Source: Thozetella sp. PMI_491 (Eukaryota; Ascomycota; Sordariomycetes; Chaetosphaeriales; Chaetosphaeriaceae). From it: a stretch of DNA of 64,000 nucleotides. Under the pieces are notes generated by a model. That model was not told the DNA's origin and made no database searches. It saw only the letters and a program-made list of their open reading frames with translations. Location of the stretch: contig MU270018.1 in NCBI GenBank assembly GCA_021432635.1, forward strand, positions 255,579 through 319,578. Reading direction: 5' to 3'. A program made the translations under genes and the position numbers. This document shows positions 23,191 through 35,660 of this stretch, piece by piece. Every line of letters begins with the position of its first letter. Position 1 is the first letter of the stretch.

Positions 23191-24525
23191 GGTCGCGATC
23201 GCGCAGCCGTCAAGAGCGAGAGCCAAGAAAGTGTGTTGGGTGGTGGAGGTGCGTCGTCGCGACGCTGCTGATTAATGAATGGGGAGTTGTCGGTGGCCGG
23301 ATAAGGGAGCGGCGGGGTACCAGACGGGGGCAAGAGGCGAAAGACTGCCGGGGGGGAGAGGGAGCGTTGAAAGAGCAAACGTCCCACCCGAAAAGACGAA
23401 ATATACTTTCTGAGATGTAAGGGCGAACAAGCAGAACCAGCTCGGGAGTGATTGGAGGCCGAACCTGATGTTAGATGTGGCGGCAACCAGGCGGCAACCG
23501 GAGCAGGCCCAGTCAAATGGGTCGTGGCCCGTGGATGCCTACCCCACTACAGGTTGGTTCGTGCACTTCACCGTGCCTTCCAGATTCTTCTTTTTTCCAA
23601 ATGTGGGGGGAGGGGTGCTGTGGCGGACTACGGTCAGACTAGTAGTAGGTGCTTCGCGACTCCGAGCCCAAGAGCACGGTGTGGCCATCACCTCCAGAGG
23701 ACTATTTCGTCCACTGCCCCTTCACTTTGAGCTTTGGGGCTTCATCTCAGACTGCTGTCAGCATCCACCCTCACCTTGACGAATTCAAACGCGAGATCCA
23801 CTCCCGGCCGTCATTTCTGGAGGATTCAAGGTTTGCGTAGCACGCAGCGCCAAAGAAGCCGGCCCGCTCGCTCGGCGACCGGCTACAACCGCCCAGGAAG
23901 AAAAGGATGCTATCACACCGAGCCGCAAGGTCTCCATCTAGCCAAAGACTTGATTTGCGGCCATCTCGTGAGGTCATGAACTTGAGCAATGGTTCCCCAA
24001 ACCCACACCATCACACAGAGCCTGGTTTTTTTTTTTTTGGCCTGGTAGGAAGTATTTCTTGCCAACTGTCATATCACCTCTAGGCCCCCGTCTAGATATC
24101 TGTACCTACAGCTCTCCTCAAGCTTGGCCCAGCCCAAACCCATATGGTGGTCAGCCAGTAGGACGAACCATAATTTTAGGGACCCTCAATCTTCGGATAA
24201 TGCTGGTGCAACCTTCTGAGCCTTCTCCCTTGCCCAAGAACTAGACGAACCCTTCTTGTCAGTCTTGGACGCGCTGACGAACCCGAGCCAGTTCTGCCAT
24301 GACCCTAGTGCATTGCCTGTCTTGTGACGACGTCTAACGTCCGGGTATGCAGGGGACTAGCTTGTAGGATACTTGTAGGATACTTTGCGCGGAAAGTTGT
24401 CGCATATCATAACAACGAAGGACTGTCGGAACTTTGTCCCTCCACCAGGCCGCTAGCCTATGCTTCTAACTATACCGCTCCAGTGCGTGCGAGCTGAGAG
24501 AGTATCGATCTGACTGGCTGACAGA
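23191..24525. other. intergenic, DSK2 promoter side
   Basis: No supported gene. A run of 12 T lies near 24026-24039. Short frames on both strands lack features. Confidence 0.5.
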
Positions 24526-25250
24526 TCAGGTCAGAGTCTTCCGAAGGCCATTGCGCAAGCCTCTCGCTATCCGGGACTGCAACTGATCGAGCTCGGATCC
24601 ATTTATTAGCTGCTTGTCGATTTCGTCGACCCATAATCTAATACGCAGGAAGGGATTACCAAGGGAGAGCGTGATGCCTTGACTGCCACATTCGAGACCG
24701 GTTGATAAGCGTAGTTTCTCTTCGTGTCGCGCTCCAGCGGACATCCACTTCACTCCGAAAATATAACCACCGGGTTGGATGCTAGAAGACGAAGGCACGC
24801 TCTTGGCAACACGATTTGTCTGGTGTGTTCCGGCAAATGCTCTCTGGCCAAGAAAGGCCATACCGGCGCACAGTGTTCTGTCGCTTGTATCGAATCGGCA
24901 ACCATACACGTTGCCATTGATGGTGAGGAAGGAGGGGATCATGCTGATGGAGATCTCCAGGAAACAGGTGTCGACCCGAGCTAGCTGAAGGGGGCCCAGC
25001 AGGCTAGCAGTTCTATGGGTACGGTATGCTTAACATCTCTCGAGTCCGGTCGTGGCGATCATACAGGACGGGATATAAATTTATGTTTATACCCGGGCAC
25101 ACCGCCGGTTCTCTGCTTAATAGGGCGTGTGCTCGACCTGACAATAACAATACATTCAGCATTGGAAAGCCCGTCTTCGCCGCAGCCCGGCCCTGATTCG
25201 ACTAGGTCAGTGTCGTTGAGCGTGCCATTGACCTCGCCAGCAGCACCCAC
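24526..25250 (-). CDS. candidate unrecognised gene, two phase-matched exons (5' end open)
   Basis: The distal exon (24984-24526, 153 codons with stop) reads like genuine protein: PSFLTINGNVYGCRFDTSDR, FAGTHQTNRVAKSVPSSSS, PGGYIFGVKWMSAGARHEEK and a helical tail LDQLQSRIARGLRNGLRKTL. An 80-base intron (25064-24985, donor GTATGATC, acceptor CTTCAG) joins it in phase 0 to a frame at 25250-25065 (GTLNDTDLVESGPGCGED, GVPGYKHKFISRP), which otherwise meets a stop at once. No convincing ATG or upstream exon was fixed; a further coding-like piece lies at 25650-25450. I do not recognise the family. The mix of aromatic and Cys residues would suit a secreted or lectin-like beta-rich domain, but that is a guess. 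It may be a live gene, a lineage-specific gene or a recent relic. Confidence 0.4.
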
Positions 25251-25912
25251 CTAGCCAAGAGCTGTGTGCCCCGTACGGGACAGCTGACTGGCGTCTTAAC
25301 TGGCCCTAATAACCCGGTACCCCGGTCCCGGCTTCGACTTTCAGGGCTAAGGTCTGCGCTGGGGCGTTCGATCTTACAGGGGCTGCGGGCGAACGAACCT
25401 CGGTATTCTGTCTGGGGGCTCGGGGAAGAGATGTGGAGCCTCTACCCGCCTACAGTTTGCTCCCGATCGACAACTGTTTGGCTTGCTCGTAACTTCCCTG
25501 CAAGATGGGGGATAAGCAAACGCTAGTGTAGATCCCTAGCGACGTGGCCACGATCCTGAGGTGCTCGCTTCGTGGATCAGGTCCATAGGGCGGTGCGGCT
25601 GGCAGATCAACTTTGGGGAAGGGCATCGTGGGCCGTATTCCGACAGCCACAAAGGCGGTACGGTTAATAATAAAAAAACAGAAGAGAGCCAGTCTGACCC
25701 ATGCTAACCAACAGCCAGGCGCGAGATCCGGCCCAGGCCCCGATTCTGCCTAGCACTTGCAGGTCCCAGTCAGTGCGGTCATCAGAATGCCTGTGCTAAT
25801 AGTAGCGTAATGCAACCTTCCCAGCCCGGCATCGTGCCCTAAATGCCCCCTATCATGGCGAGGCAGGATTGGGCGAAGGCCCGGACACGACTTCGCAAAT
25901 AGAGAGGCGGCC

Positions 25913-25951
25913 GGGCAGGCAGGCAGGCAGGCAGGCGGGCAGGCAGGCAGG
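25913..25951. repeat. (GGCA)n tetranucleotide repeat
   Basis: About nine near-perfect GGCA units, with one GGCG variant in the middle. Confidence 0.85.
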
Positions 25952-26460
25952 GCCGGGATCGAGCTTGGGTGGTGCAGCCGCCTCTGGCGTCATTTACCTT
26001 ACTGCAGCGATACACGAAGAGTTTGTGTTTCTGTTTGAGCACCAGCGTGGGTGTGCTCCAGCATCCCAAGCAGAGGTGTGTACAGATACAGACAGCAGTA
26101 TCGCATCCACACCCTCTTTGAACCCCTCCCCTCTCACAGAGCAGCCCGTCGCGGCCCCACGATGTCCTGAAAGCGGAGCATCGCGGCATACAAAGTATCA
26201 GAACCTTGGCCCGCGAGGTCGGTTGGTGGCCTTCGCGAAGCTGAAGAAGCAGACCCCTGTGGAACACAGCAACGAGACAACGGCCGCAACAGGCGAGCGC
26301 GAACTTCCAGCAGAAAGAAATGTGACAGAAGCATGAAGCACACGGGTCGTGACCGGCTACGTGGACCCGCTCGATATGCTTGTACTCGTCTGTATGCACT
26401 GCCCACCATCGAGACTACCACGCTAGCTTCCGAGGGCGTTGTCTTTCAAAAAAGCCCCAA

Positions 26461-27665
26461 CTAATTAGTGCGACAGCTGGGCCGGTTTCCCATCTGGCCT
26501 GGAGCAGTATCCGTGAAGTGGTGCGGCCTCCCTCCGTACAACGCTAAGACCTGCGCGAGGTTACTGGGAGTGGAAGAAAAGAGAATTCCGGCCTGCCTTG
26601 GCTGGATGATCCTCCGCCGGTACGGACTGTATCCAAGGTTCTGACGGCGGCTTGCACACGGCAGGGGGGTGGATGCTGGCGATGCCCAAAGACCAAAAGT
26701 AGTGCACCACGCTACCAAGTTCGAGCAACAGGCCAAGGCGCAAGCTAACAGCCTCTTTCTTCAGCTGCCCAATATCAATTTCTGGCCGAACCAAGGCGGT
26801 TCCTTCACTTCCCCCGATAGTCTCACCGAGTGTACCTGCGGTCAGATAGGAAGCACAACGGACTTGCATCGATCTAAGATCAGATCGAAATGAACAAGGT
26901 TGAAACGTGCTTTTTGGGAGGATGACATGCAGAAGACCCCCCCTGGAGTTGGTCCCACGGAAACACTGCGGCGAGGAAAAGGGGGAAAGGGGGGGCCTCA
27001 CTATTAGCATGTTGCTGTTGCCGTAACGGCCTCCACGACGGGCGAATCCGTCAAGGTTGATTCCGAGATGCTACCATACCTTCGCCGTCCGGTGGCTCCC
27101 GAGACATCCTGACATCTCCCCAGGGGTCATCTGAGGCACTCAGTCGCCCACTCTCTAGTTGGCGGGGCGGGGGTAGCGCCGGGCTATCTGTATCGTCGCA
27201 GACAAGGCGGAGAGCGTCATTACTCCGTACCACCGATCACCCTCTTCCTCTGGCGCAACAGGCACTGTCGGCTCAAAGGCCGCCGGGGTGTGGCCCCCCC
27301 CAAGACCCGCTAGACCGGCATGGAAACCTTCTAGAAGGCCGGGGTCATTTGCTGGTGCTAGGGTCAACCCTTCCCCGTAGGCCCAACGCCACGCAAGCGC
27401 TGGAAAGAGATATTTTGGTTTTCGTCCGTCCCCAGTCTCGCCTCGTGTGCTGCCCCCCCGGCTAGACCGGTGTTCATCACTTGTCAACCACGCAGCGCGC
27501 CATGAAAAGCTCTAGGGTCGAGCGCAAATGCCTGTGGAGAACGGCGATGCGGGTGGATCCTCTCATCTGTCGCTCGCCTTCGGAGCAAGTCTCCAGTCGG
27601 GCCACGCTTTGGGGCTCCAGTCTAGTCGTTTCATGTTGCGAGATAGGCTTTGACACCGGGTACAT
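26461..27665 (-). pseudogene. cluster of coding-like fragments, unidentified
   Basis: On the minus strand, successive frames carry protein-like text: 27665-27477 (RLEPQSVARLETCSEGERQM), 27487-27155 (KPKYLFPALAWRWAYGEGL), 27010-26561 (RPEIDIGQLKKEAVSLRLGL) and 26736-26461 (NLGYSPYRRRIIQPRQAGIL). They shift frame relative to each other, and I could not connect them with a consistent set of splice sites. A decayed gene or a multi-exon gene with non-obvious introns would both fit. No family is recognised. Confidence 0.2.
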
Positions 27666-29431
27666 TCTTTCAACGTTGGACCCATGAAGGGACCTTTCGC
27701 CCTATTAGGAACCTCTTGCGCAGCTCCTTGTTTTGGTGGACGCCTGGGTGTGCGCAGGCCATCCTAAAGCCTCCCCCCCAATCTTCTTTCCCTCCCCCCT
27801 GAGTCAAGATGATCATGCTCTCACACACGTTAGCATCAATCCCTGGCTGCGAGTAATGGTGGGTTTTAGAACCCCTTCCCCCTCCCTCCCAGCGGCTCAC
27901 TGTGCCGGCCGTCACTCACTCACTCACATGCGCGCGCACAACTTTCCAGTCCTCTCTTCTTCTCTCCTCGTCTCCTCCTTGTCCCATCACTTCCCCTTTC
28001 CTCACGCCAAGACGCCGCTCTGTGACCCCGGCACGAGGTGGGTTTCGGCCGAGCCCAGGGGGATGGATGGAGCTGGTCGCGACGTTTCCCCTCACTCACC
28101 GGTTTGACTCTGGCATGGGGCCGCCCTTGCTTATTCCATGAGCGGAAGAGCCGCCTCCAATCGCAGGACCCCGCGTCTAATAACGGTTGTATATACCACC
28201 TGCCGCGGTTGGGTGATGTTGCTATACAACGGGATGACAGGTGGCCGGTTGGATCCGCGGGCTGTAAAATATGAAGAGAAGAAAAAAAAATTCTCAAGCA
28301 AGCCGTCAGGGACCCGCCATGCTACGCCATACCGAGGCGGGATACGTCCGCGATAAAGGAGAGTGTGTATGTGTCACCAGAAAGCTGCTGAATGACTGGG
28401 CCCATGGCCCCCCGGCCGGGCTTCCAAGGCTTGGATCGTCAACTGCCGCAGGGACACCCCACTACCTGAAGTGCAGAGGCATGGCCTGCTGCCCTCGCTC
28501 GAGGGAGGGGGGGAGGGCTAGCAAAGGTAGGGTAATAGGAAAAACGCAACTCGCAGGCGACGACATCCCACGCTCGCTTACCCTGTTTACCTTGATCTTC
28601 CTGACAACCACATATCGGCTGCCACATCGTACGTACTTACATGGGCCTACATAAAACGTACATGGAGTCAGTCGTACATGGAACCATGTACGCCATGTGC
28701 CGAATTGTAAAGGCAGGTCGCTCAAGACCCGTTCTTCATCCCATCCCAAATCCATCCATCCACCCGTCCAACCCTCCTTGTCCCCTCCCCTCCCCTCCCC
28801 CCCCCGGCCCACCCACCCGGCCAGTGTTCTCTCTCTCTCGCTCTCTTGCACTCTGTCGCTCAAGGCCCCTGGGTCCTCGGGCAGGCCTGCTGGCGCCCGG
28901 CCTCGCTTGACTTTCTGCGATGCGCTATGTGCCTCTGCTTCGCTGGCATGCTCCTTGGCGGCCTTGTCGACAAAAAGAGGAAGGCCACCCCCAGCGTGAA
29001 TTATGTCATGCATCAAGCTTTAGCAGGCTGATCCCTCGATCTCTCCTTTACTCGTATAATTTGGATGACCGTTGCGGGCCCACCCGGCCGGTCTAGCAGA
29101 CCGTCTACTCTCTTCCATACACACACTCCGCACCCCCCCGGGTCGGCAGGCTTGCCTTGTATAAAGCGAAGGACACAACTCCTGGCCACCGCCTTTCCCC
29201 CCCCCCCCCCCCTCGTCCTTGCTGCCCGACCACCCTGATCCCATCCGTTCAACATGCACTGGCACAACCTGCTCCTAGGCAGATCTAGATATTGTCCTCG
29301 CCGCCGCCCTCTCGAGTGAAGTCACAGGACATGAACTCGTCTCTCCTTCTTCCTTCTCCCTCGTCCTTACCCTCGCCCTCACTAGCCCCACCCCCCATTC
29401 ACATCGACACCTATTATACCCGCCGCCCATC

Positions 29432-30946
29432 ATGAGCTCCTCTAGGAAGACCGCGCGCCTGGTGAGCGCATCGAGCGTCATGTACACCAATGCCGTCTAC
29501 TGGCCCAACTATCGACTCTACCAAGGTGACACCCCCGGGGCGCTCAACTACGGCTGCATCAACCATGTCTACTACGCCTTCGCCAATGTGTCTGCGGACG
29601 GGGGAGTGTTTGTGAGTCAAGCTGCGGCCAGATTGTGCACTTCAGGTGCTAACAGCACCACGCAGCTCAGCGACGAGTGGGCGGACTGTGCTGCGCCGTG
29701 CGACAATGCCTCTCAGGGCGCTCTGGGCTCGTTGATGCACCTGAAGCAGAAACACCCGCACCTGCAGGTCATCCTGTCCATTGGTGGGAGCGGCGCGAGC
29801 GAGGTGTTCCCCATCGTGGCCGCCAGCACCATCTTGCGCGACAACTTTGCGCGCTCGGCAAGAGGCTTGGTAGAGGCTTCTGGGCTGGATGGCATCGACA
29901 GTACGAGCCCCCTTTGCCCCCTTTTCCCCTTTCTCCTTTGCGCCTTCCCATGCCTCCCTTGACCCCCCCACCTGCTCTACGGCGCAGGCTACTCGTCGCA
30001 CAAGTTCCCATTGCCCAATTCCTCACTGAATTCCTCACGCGTGTTTTCCCCCGTTCTGATCCTTCCGATACCCTCGGGTCCCTTCCCTCGGCACCCAAAG
30101 ATCCACAAGCTGCGGACTGACAACGGGCTGGTGGCGCTAGTCGTCTGGGAATATCCCTGCACGCCGCAACAAGGCATTGATTTCCTCGCGCTGCTGGCCG
30201 CCATCCGGTTACATCTGCCCGACGACCGGTACGTCCTGACGGCGGCGCTGCCGGGCAGCCTGAGCGTGCTGCAGAATGTCGACCTCGGCCGGGCGGCCGA
30301 CTACCTCGACTTCATCAACCTGATGGCCTACGACTTCTGCGGCTCCTGGACGCACCGGAGCGGCCACCACGCGCAGCTGTACGCCATGGGCAAGGATGAG
30401 GCTTCAGGTGCCAGCGCGGTGCAATACCTGATGGCCTCGGACGTGCCTGGCAGGAAGATCCTCCTAGGCATCCCCGTCTTCGGCCGGAGCTTTCTCCACG
30501 CCACGGGGCCGGGCCAGAAGTTCAAGGGCGCCGGGGGCGAGGACGGGTCGTTCGAGTATTGCGACCTCCCGCGGCGAGGCACCAAGGAGCAAGTCGACAA
30601 GCGCGCCGTGGCCGCGCAGTGCGTCGGTGGGGATGGTGGGTTTGTGACGTATGACAACCCGGACACGGTCAAGATCAAGGCTCAGTTCTGCAAGCAGAAG
30701 GGCCTCGGAGTGAGTAGCTCCCTCCCTCTTCCTCGCTCTCTTTGGCTCCTCCTTTGCGCCCTCTCCGCTTCACCCTACTGCCACTTCATCACCGCCTCTT
30801 CGGATGCAGCGGTGGGCGGGACGACAGGTTGGCTGACACGTTGTCAAACGCTCTAGGGTCTCTTTTATTGGAGCGCGCCGGCCGATGCCAAAGACTCGAA
30901 GCGAAGCCTGATAGCCGCCGGTTTCCGGGCCTTGCACAGTTCCTAA
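29432..30946 (+). CDS. GH18 chitinase-like protein with altered catalytic motif
   Basis: Glycoside hydrolase family 18, the fungal chitinase family. Exons are 29432-29611, 29666-29900, 30141-30709 and 30857-30946, giving 357 residues; introns are 54, 240 and 147 bases with CTAAC/CTGAC branch points. Visible motifs are NAVYWPNYRLYQGDTPGALN at the N-terminus, the substrate-binding LSIGGSG (about residue 98), the catalytic region at residues 135-144, then INLMAYDFCGSW, KILLGIPVFGRSF and the last strand GLFYWSAPADAK. No signal peptide is visible, so it is probably intracellular. The catalytic motif spans the second intron and reads D-G-I-D-I-V-W-E-Y-P: Val140 replaces the third Asp of DxxDxDxE, while the acid Glu142 is kept. 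Such a change usually lowers activity strongly, so this may be a weak enzyme, a chitin-binding pseudoenzyme or a sequence error. Neighbours give no further clue. Confidence 0.88.
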
Positions 30947-32338
30947 ACCGATCCGCCCGCCTCTCCATTGGAAGAGGGGAGGGGGGAAGGTACATGCCGC
31001 CGGCTTGAACCGCAATCATACCTTTTTTTTTTCTTTTTCTTCTTGCATTTTCCCCCGCGAGCCGTGACCCAACAACTCTTGTGGGCTCATCCTCATTGGT
31101 AGCCACTGGAACTAGCGGTAACCCGTCTCTAGTGTTTTGTATGGGCGGGCGGAGTGCTATCACCTTGATGCTGTCTCTCTCTGTGTTTCTCTCTTGCATG
31201 AGACCGGCTGAAGGCATTTACTGGGTCTGATCTGACGGGGCGTTCTTGTTGTCATGCATTTTGACGGTCATGAGTCGTTTTCTGTGCCTTGGCTTTTTTT
31301 CTTTTAAATTTTTTTTTTTTTCACTCTCTATTTCGATTTCACTTTCCTCCATGGATTCCTTGCATTGCCAGCGGTCGAGTTTGGGTAATGACAGAAACAG
31401 AAAAAAGCATCATCTTGATCAGAGCGAATGAGATACCAGTGGGGAAGGTGTCTCTCGCCCTTCCCTTTTTTGTTTTTATTCTGGAGTATTCATAGATAGG
31501 TTACATGTAGCATATCAGGCGGGCGGGTTCAGAAAGACCACGGTTCCTTAAAGTTCTCTAAACAAGATACAGCGCCATGACGGTCCTTGGTTCCCTGTGA
31601 GGCCACCGTGGGTGTCGGCTATGCCATGCAGGAGCGTCCGCGCTACCAATGTGCGGTTGTTGGAAGCCGAGTGCTGAAATCCACTCCCACCGACGGCGTG
31701 ATGCGCTGGTGCCCAAGGGTGAGGGCCGCCCCCTCCCCGCCTCTCCTCCTCGGTTCCGGCCCAGATTTGCGGACGGCGTGTTGATGGAATGGACCCTTCC
31801 CATTTGTCATGTCGATTTAGCCAGGATTATTGCTGGCCCGCCTGCGAGGCCGCATCGTGCGCTTCCATGCCACCCATGACGCCGCTGCAAGGCATGGGTT
31901 AGCATCGTTGCTGCCCGTTGTTTCTGCATCGGAACTTCTGCCGTGTGTTGTGCGTCCGGGGCCCACAGCTTTTTGTTTTATCCCCCTCGTGAACCTTGCC
32001 AGTTTCCTGCCGTGGCTTGCCTGCCGGAGAGAGCGGCCCCACCCGTTGGATCGAAGGGCCGATCCAGGAAGGGGAGCCGAGCACCCCAGGTGAGTACGGA
32101 GTACGGAGTACAACCCCGAGTTACCTTGCGCTTGCCTTAGGTAATAAGGTAAGCGACCCCGGTGTGGCGCGCCCCACCCGCTTCCTTCCTAGGTGAGCTC
32201 GCGTCTCACCGGGGCTAAGCTGTCCATCTTTCGTGGCGCCCCCTGGCACCTTCCACGAACGACCACTTTATCAAACGACCAGGCACTCCCGGAACCAGCG
32301 CACCACAACCAGGCTGCTGCCCTGTACCGAAACCGAAC
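30947..32338. other. intergenic between chitinase-like gene and VPS53
   Basis: Contains T-rich tracts at 31021-31045 and 31288-31321 and a tandem TACGGAGTACGGAGTAC at 32095-32111. No supported gene. Confidence 0.55.
32095..32111. promoter_or_regulatory. doubled TACGGAGTA motif upstream of VPS53
   Basis: Two overlapping copies of the recurrent intergenic 9-mer, about 230 bases before the VPS53 start codon. Role unknown. Confidence 0.35.
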
Positions 32339-34977
32339 ATGAACATAACAATCTCGCAGCCGGCTTCTCTGGATTCCGGTAATTAGCCTCCCCGTCGGGC
32401 AGCTGTGCTGTCCTCTTCTAGTGTGCTGGAACTCGCTAGCTAACCCGGGACGCGGGGACAGTGGAATACGACCCCATCACGCACCTCAACCTCCTCTTCT
32501 CTCACCCCTCCACCGTTACCGCCGTCGGCCGTGTCTCCTCTACCATCGAGGGTCACAAAGATGACCTCGCCCGCTCCATCTCGGCCCTCGAGACCGCTCA
32601 GGCCTACCAGCCCGACTCGCCTCTCGAGCGCATGCAGTCAGCCCAAGCCGAGCTCGCCTCCCTGTTCCGGCGCATAGAGAGCGTCCGTAGCCGCGCCATG
32701 CAGACGGAGCGAGACATCACCACCATGACGGCAGACATCAAGCGGCTCGACGGCACCAAGCGCAACCTCACCCACAGCATGACCGCCCTCAAGCGCCTCC
32801 AAATGCTCACGACCGCCTACGAGCAGCTCCGCGGACTCGCCCGTACGCGTCAGTACCGCGAGTGTGCCGGCCTGCTGCAGGCGGTCCTGCAGCTCATGCG
32901 CCACTTCAACAGCTACCGCAGCATTGAGCAGATCGCGGTCCTGAGCCGGAATGTGGCCGAGCTCCAGCACGAGCTTCTCGAGCAGGTGTGCGAGGACTTC
33001 GAGATGGCTTTTGCGAAGGACGAGACCGGCCTCCGGAGGGGCGTGCTGTTTGAGGCGTGCTTGGTCATGGATGCGCTAGGGGAGAGTGCCAAGAGCCGCC
33101 TGGTGACATGGTATGTCAATACCGAGCTGCGGGAATACCGGCAGGTGTTCCGTGGCAACGACGAAGCTGGGAACCTGGACAACATCGGAAGGCGCTACGC
33201 GTGGTTCAAGAGGACGATGAAGACTCATGAGGACGAGCATGCCGCCATCTTCCCTCCCCACTGGAGGGTAAATGAGGTCTTGGCGATGGCATTCTGCGAT
33301 GGCACGCGGGACGACTTCAAGAGCGTGCTAGAGAGGACCATGCGGCGGCCCGAAGGTAACCGGGTTGATGTCAACCTGTTGCTCAGCTGCCTACAGGAGA
33401 CGATGGACTTTGAGCAGAGTCTGGAACGCCGATTTGCCAACGAACCCCGGGCTAGCATTGACACCATCAGCTCGGCGGACGAGCGGACGCAAAACTTCAA
33501 CGGCTCCATATCCGTGGCGTTCGAACCGTACCTGAGCCTGTGGGTAGATTCCCAAGACAAGGCGCTCGCGGCAATGATCCCGAAGTACAAGCTCCAGCCT
33601 CTCATTGCCGAAGACGAGGAATTCTCATCACAGGCCGTCATCGCTTCCGCTATCGAGCTCTTCCACTTCTACAAGCTTACCTTGTCTCAATGCGCTAAGC
33701 TCTCCACCGGCGAGCGGCTGCTGGATCTCGCGAGAACCCTGGCGAAGTACTTGGACGAGTATGCGCAACAAGTATTGCTCGGTTTCCTTCAGCGAGGGGG
33801 GCAGGCCGGCCCCCCCTTGGAAGACATCGTCCTGGTCCTCAATACCGCCGATTTCTGGCACACGAATACTAACCAGCTTGAGGAGAACATCAAAAAGAGA
33901 ATCGACAACGAGATGGTGTCTAAGGTGGACCTCTCGTCTCAGTCCGATACTTTCATGGGGGTCGCTAGCGCCGCTGTCCTTGCGCTGGCCCACAAGGTCG
34001 AGGTTGACTGCGAGGGGGCATGGCGTGAGATGAAAAACACGAACTGGAGCAGGATGGAGGCCGTCAGCGACCATAGTTCCTATGTTGGCGAATTGCTGAA
34101 GCATATCAACAACAAGGCCGAGGAGATTCTACCGCTCGTGATAAAACAGCAGTACGCCCGGGCGTTTTGCGACAACCTTGTTGAGCATTTGGCAACGGCA
34201 TATATCGGCAATATTGTCCTGTGTCGGCCGGTCTGTGAGGTGGGCGCGGAGCAAATGCTGCTCGACAAGTATGTCTTGACCAAGGCATTTGAGAATCTTC
34301 TGTCATACCACACGCCATCCAATCCGAGCACACCTTACAATCCTCCAGCCGGCTTCGTCAAGCGCGTCAACCAGAGCATGATGCGCATTGACCCGCTCCT
34401 GAAGACGTTGCAGGTGCGACCTTCCCCCCCCGAGGGTCTGGTCCAGGCATACCTGATCCACATCGGCGACCGGTCCGATACCAACTTCAAGAAGATCCTC
34501 GAGCTCAAAGGGGTCCGGAAGCAAGACCAAGCACATCTCGTAGAGATGTTCGGCATCCACCGAGATGGTGCGTCGGGCGATCGACAGCTTGTGCAGAACT
34601 CGCCGTTGCTGACGCCTCTGATGGTGTCCTCAGGTCTCGGAAATTCCGGCCTCGGAAACCCCGCCGCGGCCCTCACGGCCGGCGCTGCTGCGGGCCTCCA
34701 GGGCCGCTTCGACGCGGCTAGCTTGGGAGAGAAACTGTTCAACGCCGCCAGAGACGGCGTCGAGAGGATGGCGACACCGGGCGTGTCCGGCGTCGGCGCT
34801 GGGCCGTCGTCAGCAGGCGCCGGCGGCATGGCGGGTGAGAAAGCGACCATCAACGACAATCTCAAGAATATCGGAAAGTTTTTCCGCAGAGACATCGGGT
34901 CGCTGGGCGGCATCGGTGCACGATTTGGGAAGCGCGACATAACGCCGACGGGAGGGCCGGATGAAGGGCAGCGCTAA
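32339..34977 (+). CDS. VPS53: GARP tethering complex subunit Vps53
   Basis: Subunit of the GARP complex (Vps51-54), which tethers endosome-derived vesicles at the trans-Golgi. Exons are 32339-32378 and 32462-34977 with an 83-base intron (donor GTAATT, branch GCTAAC), giving 851 residues. The 40-base first exon supplies only the first 13 residues and one base of a Val codon. The large exon alone has no ATG at its start. The N-terminal Vps53 domain is clear (EYDPITHLNLLFSHPSTV, followed by coiled-coil heptads to about residue 140 and SYRSIEQIAVLSRNVAELQ). The C-terminal 100 residues are Gly/Ala-rich with a basic end. Length and helix pattern suit the family. It lies 0.7 kb upstream of NPR2 on the same strand, with no sign of co-regulation. 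Confidence 0.93.
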
Positions 34978-35660
34978 CCCGTGTGGGCTGCAGCTCGTTA
35001 TGAAGACAAGGCGTCTTGTTCCTTTTCCGGGACTAGGAATACGGTTTACATAGATGGAGTTGGAGCGTCTAGCATCATGAAGCCTGTCGTCTAGCTATAT
35101 TTTAGCCAGTGTTTGGATATTTAGAAAAGGCGGTCCTAGTTGTACTGACGACGGGCGGTGGGCGAAGGAGGGGCGGGGCGACGTGGTGCGCACGAGACGA
35201 AAGCTATGATGAGCACCGGCCTTGCGAATTATATTGTGATTCAAAGTGGTGGGAGTCAGGACGGAGCGGGACAGGGCGAATGCGCCTCTGTCACAATCCC
35301 AGAGCTAGAGCAGGTTTTGTATGGTAGAGAAGTGTACATCACATACAATCGAAATGGGCCAATCAGGTTACACGTTGATTGTACCTGTACCTATCAAAAA
35401 AGCTCAAAATGTCCCCGAGGCGAACTTCATACAATACTCCCGTGCCTACATCGCAGTCTCATCTCCCTTGTCCGCGGCAGCCACACCCAACTGCTCTCGT
35501 CCCTCCTCAAGAGCCCAGATGCGCGAAAAAAGGTCGATAGCGAAAGGGAATTCCCGCGGATAGCTGCAGCGGCGTGCGACCGGAGATAGCCTGAGCCACA
35601 GGCGCCCCCAGAGACCGCATTCGCCCGGCAGCAGTAACCCCCCCCCCCCGCAATCAAGCC
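34978..35660. other. intergenic VPS53-NPR2
   Basis: 3' UTR of VPS53 and promoter of NPR2. A long poly-C run ends about 11 bases before the NPR2 start codon. No gene seen. Confidence 0.55.

Larger units (their letters stand above)
25251..29431. other. long gene-poor region
   Basis: Apart from the elements listed separately, I see only short frames. Sequence before 29432 is pyrimidine-rich, with a 16-base poly-C run at 29197-29212, and is the presumed promoter and 5' UTR of the chitinase gene. Confidence 0.45.

Noticed and set aside
25913-25951. Regular short repeats considered as a CRISPR-like or telomeric array
   Set aside because: Simple GGCA tetranucleotide repeat without spacers, and not TTAGGG-like.
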